Positions 18,271 to 28,504 are shown, counted from the stretch's first letter. The stretch is 64,000 nt of DNA from Komagataeibacter xylinus (GCF_009834365.1 NZ_CP041348.1:1233501-1297500); one strand, 5' to 3'. Notes: generated by a model not told the origin, from the letters alone. Program-made: numbers and translations.

Positions 18271-19503
18271 ATGCTTCTGCTTCCCCTTTCCATTCTGACA
18301 GTTGTCATCTGGCTCGGGCTTATTTTCTGTCATGGCCGCTTCTGGCAGGCGGGGCCGGTGCTCGCTCCGGTGGCAGGCCAGAAGCTTGACGCCGCTACCT
18401 GCCCCGATGTGTGCGTGGTGGTGCCTGCGCGTGATGAGGCGCCATCGGTCGCGGCGTGCATCGGCTCGCTGCTGGCACAGGATTATCCTGGCGCGCTGCG
18501 TGTCGTGCTGGTTGATGACAACAGCACCGATGGCACGGGGCGGCTGGCGCGCGCCGTGCCCGACCCGCACAGGCGGCTGACCGTGGTTACGGGCAAGGCG
18601 CGGCCTGCGGGGTGGAGCGGCAAGCTGTGGGCGGTGGCCCAGGGTGTGGCCCGCGCGCGTGAACTCGCACCTGATTCCGGCGGTTTCGTGCTGCTGACCG
18701 ATGCCGACATCATCCACGACCCGCGCCATGTCTCGACCCTTGTGGCCAAGGCGCAGTCAGGCGGGCTCGATCAGGTATCGGAGATGGTGGAGCTGAACTG
18801 CGCCAGCCCCGCCGAGCGCATGCTGGTGCCAGCTTTCGTTTTCTTTTTTGCCCTGCTCTACCCGTTTGCCAGCGTGAACAACCCGCGCAGCCGGGTGGCG
18901 GGGGCGGCAGGCGGCACGGTGCTGGTGCGCTGGAGTGCCTTGGCGCGCATTGGCGGCATCGAGAGCCTGCGCGGCGCGCTGATCGATGACTGCACGCTGG
19001 CCGCCCACGTCAAGCATAGCGGAGGGCGGATCTATCTGGGCCATAGCTGCCTGGCCAGATCCATCCGGCCCTATCCGCATCCATCCGACATCTGGCGCAT
19101 GGTGGCGCGCACGGCCTATGTGCAGCTTGGCTATTCGCCTTTCCTGCTCGCGGGCACGGTTATCGGTATGGTGCTGGTATGGATGCTGCCGCTGCAGCTT
19201 GCGCTGTTCACCCATGGGCTGCCCTGCCTGCTTGGCGCAGGGGCTTGGGTGCTGTCCATGGCATCCTACACGCCCACGCTGCGCCGGTTTGGCCAGTCGC
19301 CGGCCTGGGCAGTGTTGCTGCCGGTCATTGCGGGGTTCTATACGCTGGCCACCATCGGCTCGGCGCTCGATCACCATCGGGGGCGGGGCGTGGTCTGGAA
19401 AAGCCGCGCCTATACCGAACCGGATGGTGCGATCTCGACACATATGCGCAGCGAAGGTACTGCTACGGTAATGAACCGCACCATGGGGGATGACGTAGGG
19501 TGA
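18271..19503 (+). CDS. hpnB: HpnB, hopanoid-associated family 2 glycosyltransferase
   Basis: The 410-residue protein has an N-terminal membrane anchor, then the GT2 catalytic fold: VVVPARDEAPSVAACIGSLLAQDYP, VDDNSTDGTGRLA, FVLLTDADIIHDP (DxD-type metal site) and DDCTLAAHVKHSG. Several C-terminal membrane segments follow (IGMVLVWMLPLQLALF). It is encoded 10 bp after hpnA and overlaps hpnC by 4 bp (GTGA). Confidence 0.92.
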   Translation: MLLLPLSILTVVIWLGLIFCHGRFWQAGPVLAPVAGQKLDAATCPDVCVVVPARDEAPSVAACIGSLLAQDYPGALRVVLVDDNSTDGTGRLARAVPDPHRRLTVVTGKARPAGWSGKLWAVAQGVARARELAPDSGGFVLLTDADIIHDPRHVSTLVAKAQSGGLDQVSEMVELNCASPAERMLVPAFVFFFALLYPFASVNNPRSRVAGAAGGTVLVRWSALARIGGIESLRGALIDDCTLAAHVKHSGGRIYLGHSCLARSIRPYPHPSDIWRMVARTAYVQLGYSPFLLAGTVIGMVLVWMLPLQLALFTHGLPCLLGAGAWVLSMASYTPTLRRFGQSPAWAVLLPVIAGFYTLATIGSALDHHRGRGVVWKSRAYTEPDGAISTHMRSEGTATVMNRTMGDDVG

Positions 19504-20363
19504 AAACGGATGAGCAGGACGTATGGGGCAGCGCGGATGTCTCGTCGGGCAAGGATGCCGGGGATGAAAACTTTCCCGTAGGCTCGCTGCTGATCAGCCG
19601 CAGGCTGCGCCCGCATGTGCATGCCTATTACGATTTTGCCCGCGTGATCGACGATATCGTCGATACCGACCAGCTTGATGCGCCCGCCAAGATCGCACGC
19701 CTCGACGCGATGGAGGAGGTGGTGCTCGGCACGCGCCTTGCCCCCCCGCGGCCTGATGCCCAGACGGCGGTGCGTGTGGGCCAGACATTGCGTGAGACAG
19801 GCGTGCCTGCCTCCACGGCGACCGACCTGATCGTGGCATTCCGGCAGGATGCAGTGAAGAACCGCTACGATTCGTGGGAGGAACTGGAGGAATACTGCCG
19901 TTATTCCGCCAACCCCGTGGGCCGCTTCCTGCTCGAACTACATGGCGAGGACCCGGGCACGTTTGGCCCGTCGGATGCGCTGTGCACGGCGCTGCAGGTG
20001 CTCAACCACCTGCAGGACTGTGCCGATGACCTGCGCAATCTTGACCGCTGCTACCTGCCACGCCCCTGGCTGGAACAGGCGGAGGCCACGATCGATGACC
20101 TGCGTGGCCGCCATGCCAGCCCCGGCCTGCGCCGGGTGTTCAACCAGTTGCTTGACCGGGTGGATGAACTCAACCGCCGCGCCTCGCTGCTGCCCGGCCT
20201 GATCCGTGACCGGCGCATGCGCATGGAGGCGGCCGTGATCGTGGGGCTGTCAAAGCGGCTGGCTGTGCGGCTGCGCGGGGAAGATCCGGTGGCAGGCCGG
20301 GTCAAGCTGTCACGCGGGGATGTGCTCGCAGCCCTTGCGGGGGCGGTGCGAACGCTGGTCTGA
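19500..20363 (+). CDS. hpnC: HpnC, presqualene-diphosphate-to-hydroxysqualene enzyme
   Basis: The 287-residue trans-isoprenyl diphosphate synthase-like protein converts presqualene diphosphate to hydroxysqualene in the HpnCDE route. Its first aspartate motif is ARVIDDIVDTD and the second is NHLQDCADDLRN, both intact. YCRYSANPVGRFLLEL is the family-typical helix. It starts with GTG overlapping the hpnB stop. AT content rises only after the stop, in the 84-bp gap to hpnD. Confidence 0.93.
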   Translation: MKTDEQDVWGSADVSSGKDAGDENFPVGSLLISRRLRPHVHAYYDFARVIDDIVDTDQLDAPAKIARLDAMEEVVLGTRLAPPRPDAQTAVRVGQTLRETGVPASTATDLIVAFRQDAVKNRYDSWEELEEYCRYSANPVGRFLLELHGEDPGTFGPSDALCTALQVLNHLQDCADDLRNLDRCYLPRPWLEQAEATIDDLRGRHASPGLRRVFNQLLDRVDELNRRASLLPGLIRDRRMRMEAAVIVGLSKRLAVRLRGEDPVAGRVKLSRGDVLAALAGAVRTLV

Positions 20364-20447
20364 TAGGGCGTGATTTTGTCCTTGGGGGTGATTGCCGCTA
20401 AGAACAGGCGCAACTGTTAATTCGTAAAGTGAACGGAACACGCGGGA

Positions 20448-21329
20448 ATGGGTTTTTTGCGCGCGCGGCATGATGAGGCGCCGGTACTGGGCTGCGATGC
20501 TGCCGACCTCGCCGAGGTCGAGCAGATCGTGGTGCGGTCGGGCACGTCCTTTGGCAAGGGCATGCGTATCCTGCCGCCCGACCGCCGATATGGCATGTAT
20601 GCCGTCTATGCCTTCTGCCGCCTTGTCGATGACGTGGCCGATGACGAGGGTGAGGCGGAGGACAAGAGCCGCAGGCTCGAGGAATGGCGCGCCCGTATTG
20701 CCCGGCTTTATGCCGGTGAGGCGCGTGACGGCATCGACCGCGTGCTCATGGCCACCATCCGCCACTTTGATCTGCGCCAGGATGACTTTAATGCCGTGAT
20801 CGACGGCATGGAGATGGATGCGCGCGGCCCCATCGTGGCCCCCGATGAAGCGACGTTCGACCTGTATTGCGACCGCGTGGCCTCCGCCGTGGGGCGGCTT
20901 TCGGTGCGGGTGTTTGGCGATTCCTCACCTGCGGCCGACCAGGTGGCCTACCATCTTGGTCGCGCGTTGCAGATCACCAACATCCTGCGCGACGTGGCTG
21001 AAGATGCCCGCCTTGGCCGCCTCTACCTGCCGCGCGACCTGCTCGAGCGCTTCAACATCACTCCAAAGCCCTCCGCCGTGGTGCATGCCTCCCGGCTTGA
21101 GCAGGTGGGGCGCATTCTGGCAGCACGCGCGCATGACCATTTCCGGGCGGCAGCAGCGGCCATGGCGCAGTGCGACCGTAAGGCCATGCGGCCCGCGCGG
21201 CTGATGGGGGCGACCTATGCCGCCATTCTCAGCGCGCAGGAGCGGCAGGGCTGGGGCACGCCAGAAAAGCGCGTGTCGCTCTCACGCCCGCGCAAGGTGC
21301 TGATCGCGCTGCGCGCGCTGGCGGGCTGA
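20448..21329 (+). CDS. hpnD: HpnD, presqualene diphosphate synthase
   Basis: The 293-residue enzyme joins two farnesyl diphosphates. It shows GKGMRILPPDRRYGMYAVYAF, the first aspartate motif CRLVDDVADDEGE, GMEMDARGP and the second motif LRDVAEDARLGRLYLP, as in HpnD and phytoene synthases. The hopanoid context and the adjacent hpnC and hpnE favour squalene over carotenoid synthesis. Confidence 0.93.
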   Translation: MGFLRARHDEAPVLGCDAADLAEVEQIVVRSGTSFGKGMRILPPDRRYGMYAVYAFCRLVDDVADDEGEAEDKSRRLEEWRARIARLYAGEARDGIDRVLMATIRHFDLRQDDFNAVIDGMEMDARGPIVAPDEATFDLYCDRVASAVGRLSVRVFGDSSPAADQVAYHLGRALQITNILRDVAEDARLGRLYLPRDLLERFNITPKPSAVVHASRLEQVGRILAARAHDHFRAAAAAMAQCDRKAMRPARLMGATYAAILSAQERQGWGTPEKRVSLSRPRKVLIALRALAG

Positions 21330-21333
21330 GGCC

Positions 21334-22647
21334 ATGGCGGGGCATGTCCATATCATTGGCGGGGGCCTTGCGGGGCTCTCCGCCGCAGTCGAGCTGGCGG
21401 GTGGCAGCGAGCAGGTTACGGTTTACGAGGCGGGGCCTGCCTGTGGCGGGCGGGCGCGCTCGTATCATGACCGGCAGCTTGACTGCCGTATTGATAATGG
21501 CAACCACCTGCTGCTGTCGGGCAACCCGGCGGTGTACCGCTATCTGGGCCTGATCGGGGCGCAGGATACGCTGGTGGGGCCGGAGCGCCCGGTCTTTCCG
21601 TTCATTGACCTGGCCGACCGGCTGCGCTGGACGCTTGACCTCTCGCGCGGGCGGGTGCCGCTGTGGGTGCTCTCGAAGCGCAGGCGCGTGCCGGGCATGC
21701 GGCTGGCCGAGCTGCGCGGCCTGCTGGCGCTGATGGAGGCCACGCCCGACATGGTGGTGGCGGACTGCCTGCCTGCGGGCAGCCTCTCGCGCCGCCTGCT
21801 CGAGCCGTTTGCCATATCGGTGCTCAACACCATGCCCGATACCGGCAGCGCCGCCCTGCTCGGTGCCGTAGTGAAGGAAAGCCTGGCCCGTGGCGGGCGC
21901 AATTGCCTGCCGCGCTTCCCCGCCATTGGCCTTTCGGAAAGTTTTGTTGATCCCGCCCTCGATCATCTGGCCGTGCTCAAAGCGCAGGTGCGCACGGGCA
22001 GCCGGGTCAGCGGGGTGGAATTCACCCGCGGCGGTCCGGTCACGGCAGTAATGCTGGGCGCGGAACGCATTGAAATCGGCCCGGAGGATACGGTCATCAT
22101 GGCCGTGCCCGCCCCCGTGGCCTCGGGCCTTCTGGCAGATCTGCCCGGCTTCAGCGCGCCTGATGCGTTTGAGGCGATCCTGAACGTGCATTTCCTGCTG
22201 CCTTCCGCCCCGGTGCTGACCGGCGGGCTGGCGCAGGCGCGCTTTATCGGCGTGGTAGGGGGCATCAGTGAATGGGTGTTCGCCAAGGACCGCATCCTGT
22301 CGGTCACGGTCAGCGCCGCCAACCGCTATGCCGGGCGTGACCTTGATGAACTGGCCCCCCTGATCTGGAACGAGGTGCGCGCCGCCATTGATCCGGCGGC
22401 TACGGCGCCGCTGCCGGTGGAGGTGCCGCCGCTGCGCATCGTGCGCGAAAAGCGCGCCACCTTTGCTGCCACCCCTGCGCAGGACCGCCTGCGCCCCGGC
22501 ACGCAGACCATGGTGCCCAACCTGTTGCTGGCAGGCGACTGGACGGCCACGGGCCTGCCCGCCACCATTGAGGGCGCGATCCGCTCGGGGGCTGCGGCCG
22601 CGCGCGCGGTGCATGCCCGCAAGGGCACGCCGGGCCGACCGGGATGA
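21334..22647 (+). CDS. hpnE: HpnE, hydroxysqualene reductase (FAD-dependent)
   Basis: The 437-residue flavoprotein of the amine oxidase/phytoene desaturase fold reduces hydroxysqualene to squalene. It has the dinucleotide motif HIIGGGLAGLSAAVELAGG at the N-terminus, CGGRARSYHD after it, and the C-terminal FAD motif LLAGDWTATGLPATIEGAIRSG. It starts 4 bp after hpnD. Confidence 0.92.
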   Translation: MAGHVHIIGGGLAGLSAAVELAGGSEQVTVYEAGPACGGRARSYHDRQLDCRIDNGNHLLLSGNPAVYRYLGLIGAQDTLVGPERPVFPFIDLADRLRWTLDLSRGRVPLWVLSKRRRVPGMRLAELRGLLALMEATPDMVVADCLPAGSLSRRLLEPFAISVLNTMPDTGSAALLGAVVKESLARGGRNCLPRFPAIGLSESFVDPALDHLAVLKAQVRTGSRVSGVEFTRGGPVTAVMLGAERIEIGPEDTVIMAVPAPVASGLLADLPGFSAPDAFEAILNVHFLLPSAPVLTGGLAQARFIGVVGGISEWVFAKDRILSVTVSAANRYAGRDLDELAPLIWNEVRAAIDPAATAPLPVEVPPLRIVREKRATFAATPAQDRLRPGTQTMVPNLLLAGDWTATGLPATIEGAIRSGAAAARAVHARKGTPGRPG

Positions 22648-22949
22648 GGCGTGATACACAGGCGACCGGCCTGCGCCGCCACGCGGGCAACGGCATATAA
22701 TGATCATGGCGGCCGAGGCAGGCACCGCGTTGCGTCTCAGTCCTCTCAGCAGGGCGGCGTTGTCCCTCCAGCCCGCATGGAGCGCGGGAAGGAGGGGCGG
22801 CCACCACGTGGTACGACTGGCTTCTGACGGGAGTTGGACTGGTGTGCTCAGGGTCTGTGGCCGTGTTGCCTGCGGGCGGAACCTGCGCGTAGCGTGCAGG
22901 CGGGGCACTCCGGCTATGGCTTGTGATAATGGCAGGGAGATCCATCAAT
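22648..22949. other. 302-bp gap between hpnE and hpnG
   Basis: This is where squalene-hopene cyclase is found in many hopanoid clusters. I see no open frame with a family signature on either strand, and no QW or DXDD cyclase motif. A TATAAT at 22696-22701 has no good -35. The stretch stays GC-rich like its neighbours. Confidence 0.5.
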
Positions 22950-23630
22950 ATGTCCGGTAGTACAGCAGTCTCTCCGTTTTCCCGCTTGGGCATTGTGGTG
23001 GGCATGGAGGCGGAAGCCGCCCTCATTCGCCCCTTCCTGCCCCACGCCCGTTTTGGCCTGAGTGGCGCGACCCTGTCAGGCGCGCGGCAGGCGGTGCTTG
23101 ATCTGCTTGAAGGCGGGGTGGATGCGCTGCTCTCCTTCGGGCTGGCGGCGGGGCTTGATCCGGCGTTGCAGCCGGGTGCTGTGGTGGTGCCGCATAATGT
23201 GCTGGTCAATGGCGAGCGCCTGCCCGCTGCCCCTGCGCTCCTGTCATGGCTGGGGGCCGAGCGGGCGGATGTGGTGGGCGGCGACCTGCTGCATAGCGAT
23301 GTGATCGTAACCGCTGCGACCCGCAAGATGGCGCTGTACCGCGAGACGGGATGCGTGGCGCTGGACATGGAAAGCGGCGTGGTGGCGGAAATGGCCGCGG
23401 CCCGCAAGGTGCCCTTCGCCGTGCTGCGCGTGGTGTGCGACCCCGCAGAGCGCACCCTGCCGCCTGCCGCCGTGGTGGCGCTGCGCCCCGATGGCAGCCT
23501 TGCAGTAGGCGCACTGGCCCGTAGCATAGCATGCAATCCGTTCCAGATTCCGGCCCTGATCCGCGTAGGGCGTGATGCTGGCCTGGCGCGGGCGGCGGCC
23601 AAGGCCGTTCTGGCGCGGCGTTTTGGCTGA
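22950..23630 (+). CDS. hpnG: HpnG, hopanoid-associated nucleoside phosphorylase
   Basis: The protein of about 226 residues belongs to the purine nucleoside/5'-methylthioadenosine phosphorylase fold. HpnG releases adenine from adenosylhopane to give phosphoribohopane. Visible motifs are LGIVVGMEAEAALIRPF, SFGLAAGLDPALQPGAVVVP and the substrate motif VALDMESGVVAEMA. GGGAG lies 10 nt before ATG 22950, which I prefer to the in-frame GTG at 22923. hpnH, the partner that makes adenosylhopane, is not in the window. Confidence 0.88.
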   Translation: MSGSTAVSPFSRLGIVVGMEAEAALIRPFLPHARFGLSGATLSGARQAVLDLLEGGVDALLSFGLAAGLDPALQPGAVVVPHNVLVNGERLPAAPALLSWLGAERADVVGGDLLHSDVIVTAATRKMALYRETGCVALDMESGVVAEMAAARKVPFAVLRVVCDPAERTLPPAAVVALRPDGSLAVGALARSIACNPFQIPALIRVGRDAGLARAAAKAVLARRFG

Positions 23631-23642
23631 CGCGCCTTATCA

Positions 23643-23725
23643 GGAAAAATTTCTGGCAAAGCTTTTTTCAAAAAGCTTTGAAGAATGCAGTCTTTTTGAA
23701 AACAGGCTGCATCCGGAAACTTTTA
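23643..23725 (+). repeat. Palindromic intergenic element, copy 5
   Basis: The first hairpin is GCAAAGCTTTTTTCAAAAAGC. The second is CAGTCTTTTTGAAAACAGGCTG and the right arm is CCGGAAACTTTTAT. It starts 12 bp after the hpnG stop and probably ends the hopanoid transcript. Confidence 0.78.
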
Positions 23726-23876
23726 TGGCCTTTTGTCCTGCATCTCCCTGAATTCTCCCTCGGTCGGAAAAAACTTTTATCCTTCCCGGCCATTGGGCCT
23801 CCTGCCTGACGCGGAGGCGCCATGTGGCGCGATGGCTGTTTTCCTGCCCGCTTTTGGTTAGGCTGGGCGCGGCCAA

Positions 23877-23890
23877 TTGATTCGCATCAA
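23877..23890. promoter_or_regulatory. FNR/CRP-family box upstream of ackA
   Basis: TTGATTCGCATCAA is a perfect match to the FNR consensus TTGAT-N4-ATCAA. Its centre lies about 70 nt before the ackA start, which would allow class II activation with a 30-nt leader. It is the only such box I found in the window. It suggests that ackA-xfp responds to oxygen through an FNR-type regulator. Confidence 0.7.
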
Positions 23891-23953
23891 TGTCAGGCCC
23901 GGCAGATGGGCGTGACATGCTGCCGGTTCTTGGCAAGCAGCAGGGAGAGAGGC

Positions 23954-25168
23954 ATGACACGGGCGGTGCTCGCACTCAACGCAGGTTCATCCAGCCTGAA
24001 ATTTGCCCTCTTCGCCATTGAAAAAGGCGAGACGGCGGCCTCCCCTAGCCATCGCATCGCCTCGGGCGAGCTTGAGGGAATCGGAAGCCACCCCCATTTT
24101 GTCGCCCATGACGCAGGTGGCCGCGTGCTGGTGGATGAAACATGGGCCCCCACCGCCGATGGCGAGAACCTCGACAAGGCCCATCTCGGCCCCATGGCTA
24201 CCCTCATGGAGTGGGTGGACAGGCAGCTTGGCAGCGTGGACCTCATGGCCGTGGGGCACCGGGTGGTGCATGGCGGGCCTGACTTCATTGCCCCCGTGCG
24301 CATTACGCCCGATGTGCTGGCGCGGCTTGCGGCCCTCACGCCGTTTGCCCCCCTCCACCAGCCCGGCAGTCTCGCACCCATCCGCGCGCTGCTTGCGCAG
24401 TATCCCGACCTGCCGCAGGTGGCGTGTTTTGATACCGGCTTCCACCATACCCTGCCGCCCGTGGCGCAGGCGCAGGCCCTGCCGCGTGACTATGCGGCGC
24501 GTGGCGTGCGGCGCTACGGGTTTCATGGCCTGTCATATGAATATATCGCCTCCGCCCTGCGCGAGCGCGCGCCGCATCTGGCTAATGGGCGCACGCTTGT
24601 CGCCCATATTGGCAGCGGTGGCAGCCTGTGCGCGCTCAACGCCGGGCGCAGCATCGACACCACCATGGGTTTTTCGGTGCTGGACGGACTGGTCATGGGC
24701 ACGCGGTGCGGGCATCTCGACCCCGGCGTGATCCTGTACATGCTCAAGGAAGAGGGGCTGGGTGCAGCCGAGATCGAGAACATCCTCTATCACCGTTCCG
24801 GCCTGCTGGGCGTGTCCGGCGTTTCGGCCGATATGCGCGACCTGCACGCCAAGGCGGGCGTCAGTGCGGAGGTGACACAGGCGCTGGACCTGTTTGTCTA
24901 CCGCTTCACCCAGCAGGCGGGTGGCATGATGGCGGCCCTGCAGGGGCTGGACGGGCTGGTGTTCACCGCAGGCATTGGCGAGCATGACGCCATCATCCGC
25001 GCCGCCGTGTGCGCGCGGATGGGCTGGGCGGGCATCCGCCTCGATGCGGCGGCCAACGCCGCACACCACGAAATCATCAGCACGGCCGATAGCGCCGTGG
25101 AGGTGCGGGTGATCCCCACCGACGAGGAAACGACAATCCGCCGCCATGTGCTGATATGTCTGGGCTGA
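23954..25168 (+). CDS. ackA: Acetate kinase
   Basis: AckA interconverts acetyl phosphate + ADP with acetate + ATP. The 404-residue protein has [14 protein letters not shown] at the N-terminus, [30 protein letters not shown] and the phosphate-loop segment [10 protein letters not shown] (HLGNGxS is more common, so Asn has become Ser). [11 protein letters not shown] and [13 protein letters not shown] follow. GGGAGAGAGG precedes the ATG; the frame is open further upstream but covers the FNR box. It is followed after 38 bp by phosphoketolase, whose product acetyl phosphate is its substrate. Confidence 0.95.
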   Translation: MTRAVLALNAGSSSLKFALFAIEKGETAASPSHRIASGELEGIGSHPHFVAHDAGGRVLVDETWAPTADGENLDKAHLGPMATLMEWVDRQLGSVDLMAVGHRVVHGGPDFIAPVRITPDVLARLAALTPFAPLHQPGSLAPIRALLAQYPDLPQVACFDTGFHHTLPPVAQAQALPRDYAARGVRRYGFHGLSYEYIASALRERAPHLANGRTLVAHIGSGGSLCALNAGRSIDTTMGFSVLDGLVMGTRCGHLDPGVILYMLKEEGLGAAEIENILYHRSGLLGVSGVSADMRDLHAKAGVSAEVTQALDLFVYRFTQQAGGMMAALQGLDGLVFTAGIGEHDAIIRAAVCARMGWAGIRLDAAANAAHHEIISTADSAVEVRVIPTDEETTIRRHVLICLG

Positions 25169-25206
25169 GCGCCGGGCAGGAATGGACCATTCTGGAAGGA
25201 ACGGAA

Positions 25207-27576
25207 ATGAGTGAAACCCCATCCGCAACACCGCTTTCCGCAGCGGATGTCGCGCTGTTCAACAAATGGTGGCACGCAGCCAACTACCTGTCGATTGCCC
25301 AGATCTACCTGTTGGCCAATCCGCTGCTGCGTGAGCCGCTCAAGCTCGAACACACCAAGCCGCGCCTGCTGGGGCACTGGGGCACCACGCCGGGGCTGAA
25401 CTTCCTGTACCTGCACCTTAACCGCATCATTCGTGAGCATGACCGCAGCATCCTGTTCGTGGCGGGCCCCGGCCACGGGGCGCCGGGCATTGTGGCCAGC
25501 ACCTACCTTGAAGGCACGTATAGCGAATACTTCCCCGAAGTGACGCAGGATGCGGACGGGCTGGCGAAGCTGGTCAAGCAGTTCTCCTTCCCCGGCGGCA
25601 TTCCCAGCCATGCGGCACCCACCACGCCGGGTTCGATCAACGAAGGCGGTGAACTGGGCTATTCGCTCTCGCACGCCTATGGCGCGGCGTTCGACAACCC
25701 CGATCTGGTCGTGGCCTGCGTCGTGGGCGATGGCGAGGCCGAGACCGGGCCGATGGCTACGTCATGGCACAGCAACAAGTTCCTTGACCCAAAGACCGAT
25801 GGCGCGGTGCTGCCGATCCTGCATCTCAATGGCTACAAGATCGCCAACCCCACGGTGCTGGCCCGCATCTCGCCCGATGAACTGGTGAGCCTGTTCAGGG
25901 GCTACGGCTATGACCCGATCGTGGTGGAAGGTCATGACCCGGATCTGATGCACCAGAAAATGGCCGTGGCGATGGACACGGCCTTTGCCAGGATCGCGGA
26001 GATCCAGAAAGCCGCGCGTGAGAAGAACGACACCACGCGCCCGGCGTGGCCCATGATCATTATGCGCACCCCCAAGGGCTGGACCTGCCCCAAGACGGTG
26101 GATGGCCTGCGCACGGAAGGCTACTGGCGCGCCCATCAGGTGCCCATTACCGACATGACCAATCCCGTGCACCTCAAGCTGCTTGATGAATGGCTGCATA
26201 GCTACAGGCCTGAGGAACTGTTTGACGAAAACGGCACCCTGATGCCCGAAATCGCGGCCCTTGCCCCCAAAGGCGATCGCCGCATGAGTGCAAACCCGCA
26301 CGCCAATGGCGGTCTGCTGCGCCGCGACCTGCGCCTGCCGGATGTGACGGACTATGCGGTTACGGTGGAATCGCCCGGTCATGCGCTGGGCGAGGGCACG
26401 CGCGTGCTGGGCACGTGGCTGCGCGATGTGATGAAGGAAAACCTGCCTGCGCGCAATTTCCGCGTGCTTGCTCCCGATGAAAACAATTCCAACCGCCTCA
26501 ACGCGGTGCTGGATGTGACCAACCGCGCCTGGAACGCCGAGACCTTCGATTACGATGACCATCTGGGCGTTGATGGCCATGTGATGGAAATTCTGAGCGA
26601 ACATACCTGCCAGGGCTGGCTGGAAGGCTACCTGCTGACCGGGCGGCACGGCTTCCTGTCATGTTATGAGGCGTTCATCCACATTGTGGATTCGATGGTC
26701 AACCAGCATGCCAAGTGGATCAAGCAGGCGGATGAGGTGTCGTGGCGCGCGCCGATCGCATCGCTGAACTACCTGCTCACCTCGCATGTGTGGCGGCAGG
26801 ACCATAATGGCTTCAGCCATCAGGACCCTGGCTTCATCGACCATGTGCTGAACAAGAAGGCCAAGACGGTGCGGGTGTTCCTGCCGCCTGATGCCAATAC
26901 CCTGCTGTGCACGGCCAAAACCTGCCTTGAAAGCCGCGACCGGGTGAACGTGATCGTGGCGGGCAAGCAGCCCGAGCCGCAATGGCTGGACATGGATTCG
27001 GCCATCGCGCACTGCGCCAAGGGCATCGGCATCTGGGAATGGGCCAGCAACGACAAGGGCGGCGAGCCCGATGTGGTCATGGCGTGTGCGGGCGACGTGC
27101 CAACCATCGAGACGCTGGCTGCCGTGCAGTTGCTCAACAGGCACCTGCCGGACCTGAAGATCCGCGTGATCAACGTAGTTGACCTGCTGACGCTTGAATC
27201 GCGCAGCCAGCACCCTGACGGGCTGGAGGATTATGTATTCGACAGCCTGTTCACCACCGACAAGCCGGTCATCTTTGCCTTCCACGGCTATCCGGCACTG
27301 ATTCACAAGCTGATTTACAAGCGCACCAACTGCCGCAACTTCCATGTGCATGGCTACCGCGAGGAAGGGTCCACCACCACGCCGTTTGACATGACGGTGC
27401 GCAATAACCTTGACCGCTTCCACCTTGTGCAGAACGTGATCCGTCGCGTGCCTGGGCTGGCGGAAAAGGCGGCCTATGCCAACGAGGCGATCAGCGACAA
27501 GCTGGTCGAGCACACGCGCTACGTGGCGCAGTACGGGCAGGATCTGCCCGAAATCAGGAACTGGCGCTGGTCATAA
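25207..27576 (+). CDS. xfp: Phosphoketolase (xylulose-5-P/fructose-6-P)
   Basis: The 789-residue thiamine-diphosphate enzyme cleaves xylulose 5-phosphate and/or fructose 6-phosphate to acetyl phosphate plus glyceraldehyde 3-phosphate or erythrose 4-phosphate. Family motifs include [41 protein letters not shown], the TPP site [11 protein letters not shown] and the C-terminal [28 protein letters not shown] lies before ATG 25207. Together with ackA it yields ATP and acetate from pentose phosphates, and both are probably co-transcribed from the FNR-box promoter. Confidence 0.95.
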   Translation: MSETPSATPLSAADVALFNKWWHAANYLSIAQIYLLANPLLREPLKLEHTKPRLLGHWGTTPGLNFLYLHLNRIIREHDRSILFVAGPGHGAPGIVASTYLEGTYSEYFPEVTQDADGLAKLVKQFSFPGGIPSHAAPTTPGSINEGGELGYSLSHAYGAAFDNPDLVVACVVGDGEAETGPMATSWHSNKFLDPKTDGAVLPILHLNGYKIANPTVLARISPDELVSLFRGYGYDPIVVEGHDPDLMHQKMAVAMDTAFARIAEIQKAAREKNDTTRPAWPMIIMRTPKGWTCPKTVDGLRTEGYWRAHQVPITDMTNPVHLKLLDEWLHSYRPEELFDENGTLMPEIAALAPKGDRRMSANPHANGGLLRRDLRLPDVTDYAVTVESPGHALGEGTRVLGTWLRDVMKENLPARNFRVLAPDENNSNRLNAVLDVTNRAWNAETFDYDDHLGVDGHVMEILSEHTCQGWLEGYLLTGRHGFLSCYEAFIHIVDSMVNQHAKWIKQADEVSWRAPIASLNYLLTSHVWRQDHNGFSHQDPGFIDHVLNKKAKTVRVFLPPDANTLLCTAKTCLESRDRVNVIVAGKQPEPQWLDMDSAIAHCAKGIGIWEWASNDKGGEPDVVMACAGDVPTIETLAAVQLLNRHLPDLKIRVINVVDLLTLESRSQHPDGLEDYVFDSLFTTDKPVIFAFHGYPALIHKLIYKRTNCRNFHVHGYREEGSTTTPFDMTVRNNLDRFHLVQNVIRRVPGLAEKAAYANEAISDKLVEHTRYVAQYGQDLPEIRNWRWS

Positions 27577-27604
27577 CCATAACAGACCCGTCAGGAACTA
27601 TGGG

Positions 27605-27631
27605 AAAGGGAGCCGCAAGGCTCCTTTTTTC
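27605..27631 (+). terminator. Intrinsic terminator of ackA-xfp
   Basis: GGAGCC-GCAA-GGCTCC followed by six T residues lies 30 bp after the xfp stop. The stem can be lengthened by the flanking AAAG/TTTT bases. Confidence 0.92.
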
Positions 27632-27671
27632 ATGGGGCACAAAAAGCAGTCCTGAAAAAATCCTTTAGTAA

Positions 27672-27756
27672 CAAAAGTTTTTGGTGAAGCTTTTTTCAAA
27701 AAGCTTCGAAAGACGCCGCCTTTCTGAAAAAAAGGGCGCCACCCAGAAACTTTTAT
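27672..27756 (+). repeat. Palindromic intergenic element, copy 6
   Basis: This is one of the best-preserved copies. It has AAAAGTTTTTGGTGAAGC, then AGCTTTTTTCAAAAAGCT, a second hairpin CGCCGCCTTTCTG with its GGGCGCC partner, and the right arm CCCAGAAACTTTTAT. It lies between convergent xfp and the ABC ATPase gene, next to the xfp terminator. Confidence 0.82.
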
Positions 27757-27760
27757 CAAT

Positions 27761-28504
27761 TCATGCGATCATCTGGTTCAGGAAATCTCGCGCCCGGTCT
27801 GTCTGCGGGTTGGTGAAGAATTGTTCAGGTGGCGTGATTTCCATGATGCGCCCCTGATCCATGAACACGATGCGATCGGCAATATGGCGGGCAAAGCGCA
27901 TTTCATGCGTTACGCACAGCGTGGTGATGCCCTGGGCTGCGAGGTCGTTCATGATCGTGGCCACGCCGGACACGGCTTCGGGGTCGAGGGCGGCGGTCGG
28001 TTCGTCAAACAGCATGATTTCGGGCTGCATGCACAGCGCACGCGCAATGGCCACACGCTGCTGCTGGCCGCCAGAAAGCTGGATGGGGTATTTGCGTGCC
28101 TGCCCGGCAATATTCACCTGCTGCAAAAAGCGCATGGCCAGCGCCTCGGCCTGCGCGCGCGGCATCCTGCGCACCTTGCGCGGTGCCAGCGTGCAGTTGT
28201 CGAGCACGCTCAGATGCGGGAACAGGTTGTAGTTCTGAAACACCAGCCCCACGAGTGCCCGCAGCCGGATCAGGTCGGTTCTGGCGCTAATGGCCTGGCC
28301 ATTGATGTGCAGCGAGCCGCTGTCATGCGGTTCGATGCGGTTGAGGCAGCGGATCAGCGTTGACTTGCCCGAGCCGGATGGTCCGAGCACCACGACCTTC
28401 TCGCCGCGCCGCACGTCAAGGCTGATGCGGTCAAGGGCGATGAAATCCTGATACAGTTTGCTCAGGTTGCGGATCGACAGCACGGCGTTGGGGTCAGGAT
28501 TCAT
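27761..28504 (-). CDS. Polar amino acid ABC transporter ATP-binding protein (GlnQ-like)
   Basis: The 247-residue ATPase has Walker [12 protein letters not shown]-loop [14 protein letters not shown], signature LSGGQQQR, Walker [14 protein letters not shown] and H-switch CVTHEMRFA, all intact. I start it at MNPDPNAVL. The frame is open far upstream, but only as a shadow of the permease gene, which it overlaps by 11 bp. With the fused binding protein-permease it forms a complete importer, probably for an amino acid or a related small polar solute. Confidence 0.9.
   Translation of the reverse strand: MNPDPNAVLSIRNLSKLYQDFIALDRISLDVRRGEKVVVLGPSGSGKSTLIRCLNRIEPHDSGSLHINGQAISARTDLIRLRALVGLVFQNYNLFPHLSVLDNCTLAPRKVRRMPRAQAEALAMRFLQQVNIAGQARKYPIQLSGGQQQRVAIARALCMQPEIMLFDEPTAALDPEAVSGVATIMNDLAAQGITTLCVTHEMRFARHIADRIVFMDQGRIMEITPPEQFFTNPQTDRARDFLNQMIA

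Noticed and set aside
21229..22908. 559-codon frame antisense to hpnD/hpnE and across the hpnE-hpnG gap
   Set aside because: Arg/Gln-rich shadow translation; no start signal and no domain. It does not explain the gap.
22648..22949. Remnant of squalene-hopene cyclase in the hpnE-hpnG gap
   Set aside because: Three-frame reading shows no QW repeats or DXDD-type motif. A short hydrophobic stretch (WYDWLLTGVGLVCSG) has no usable start.
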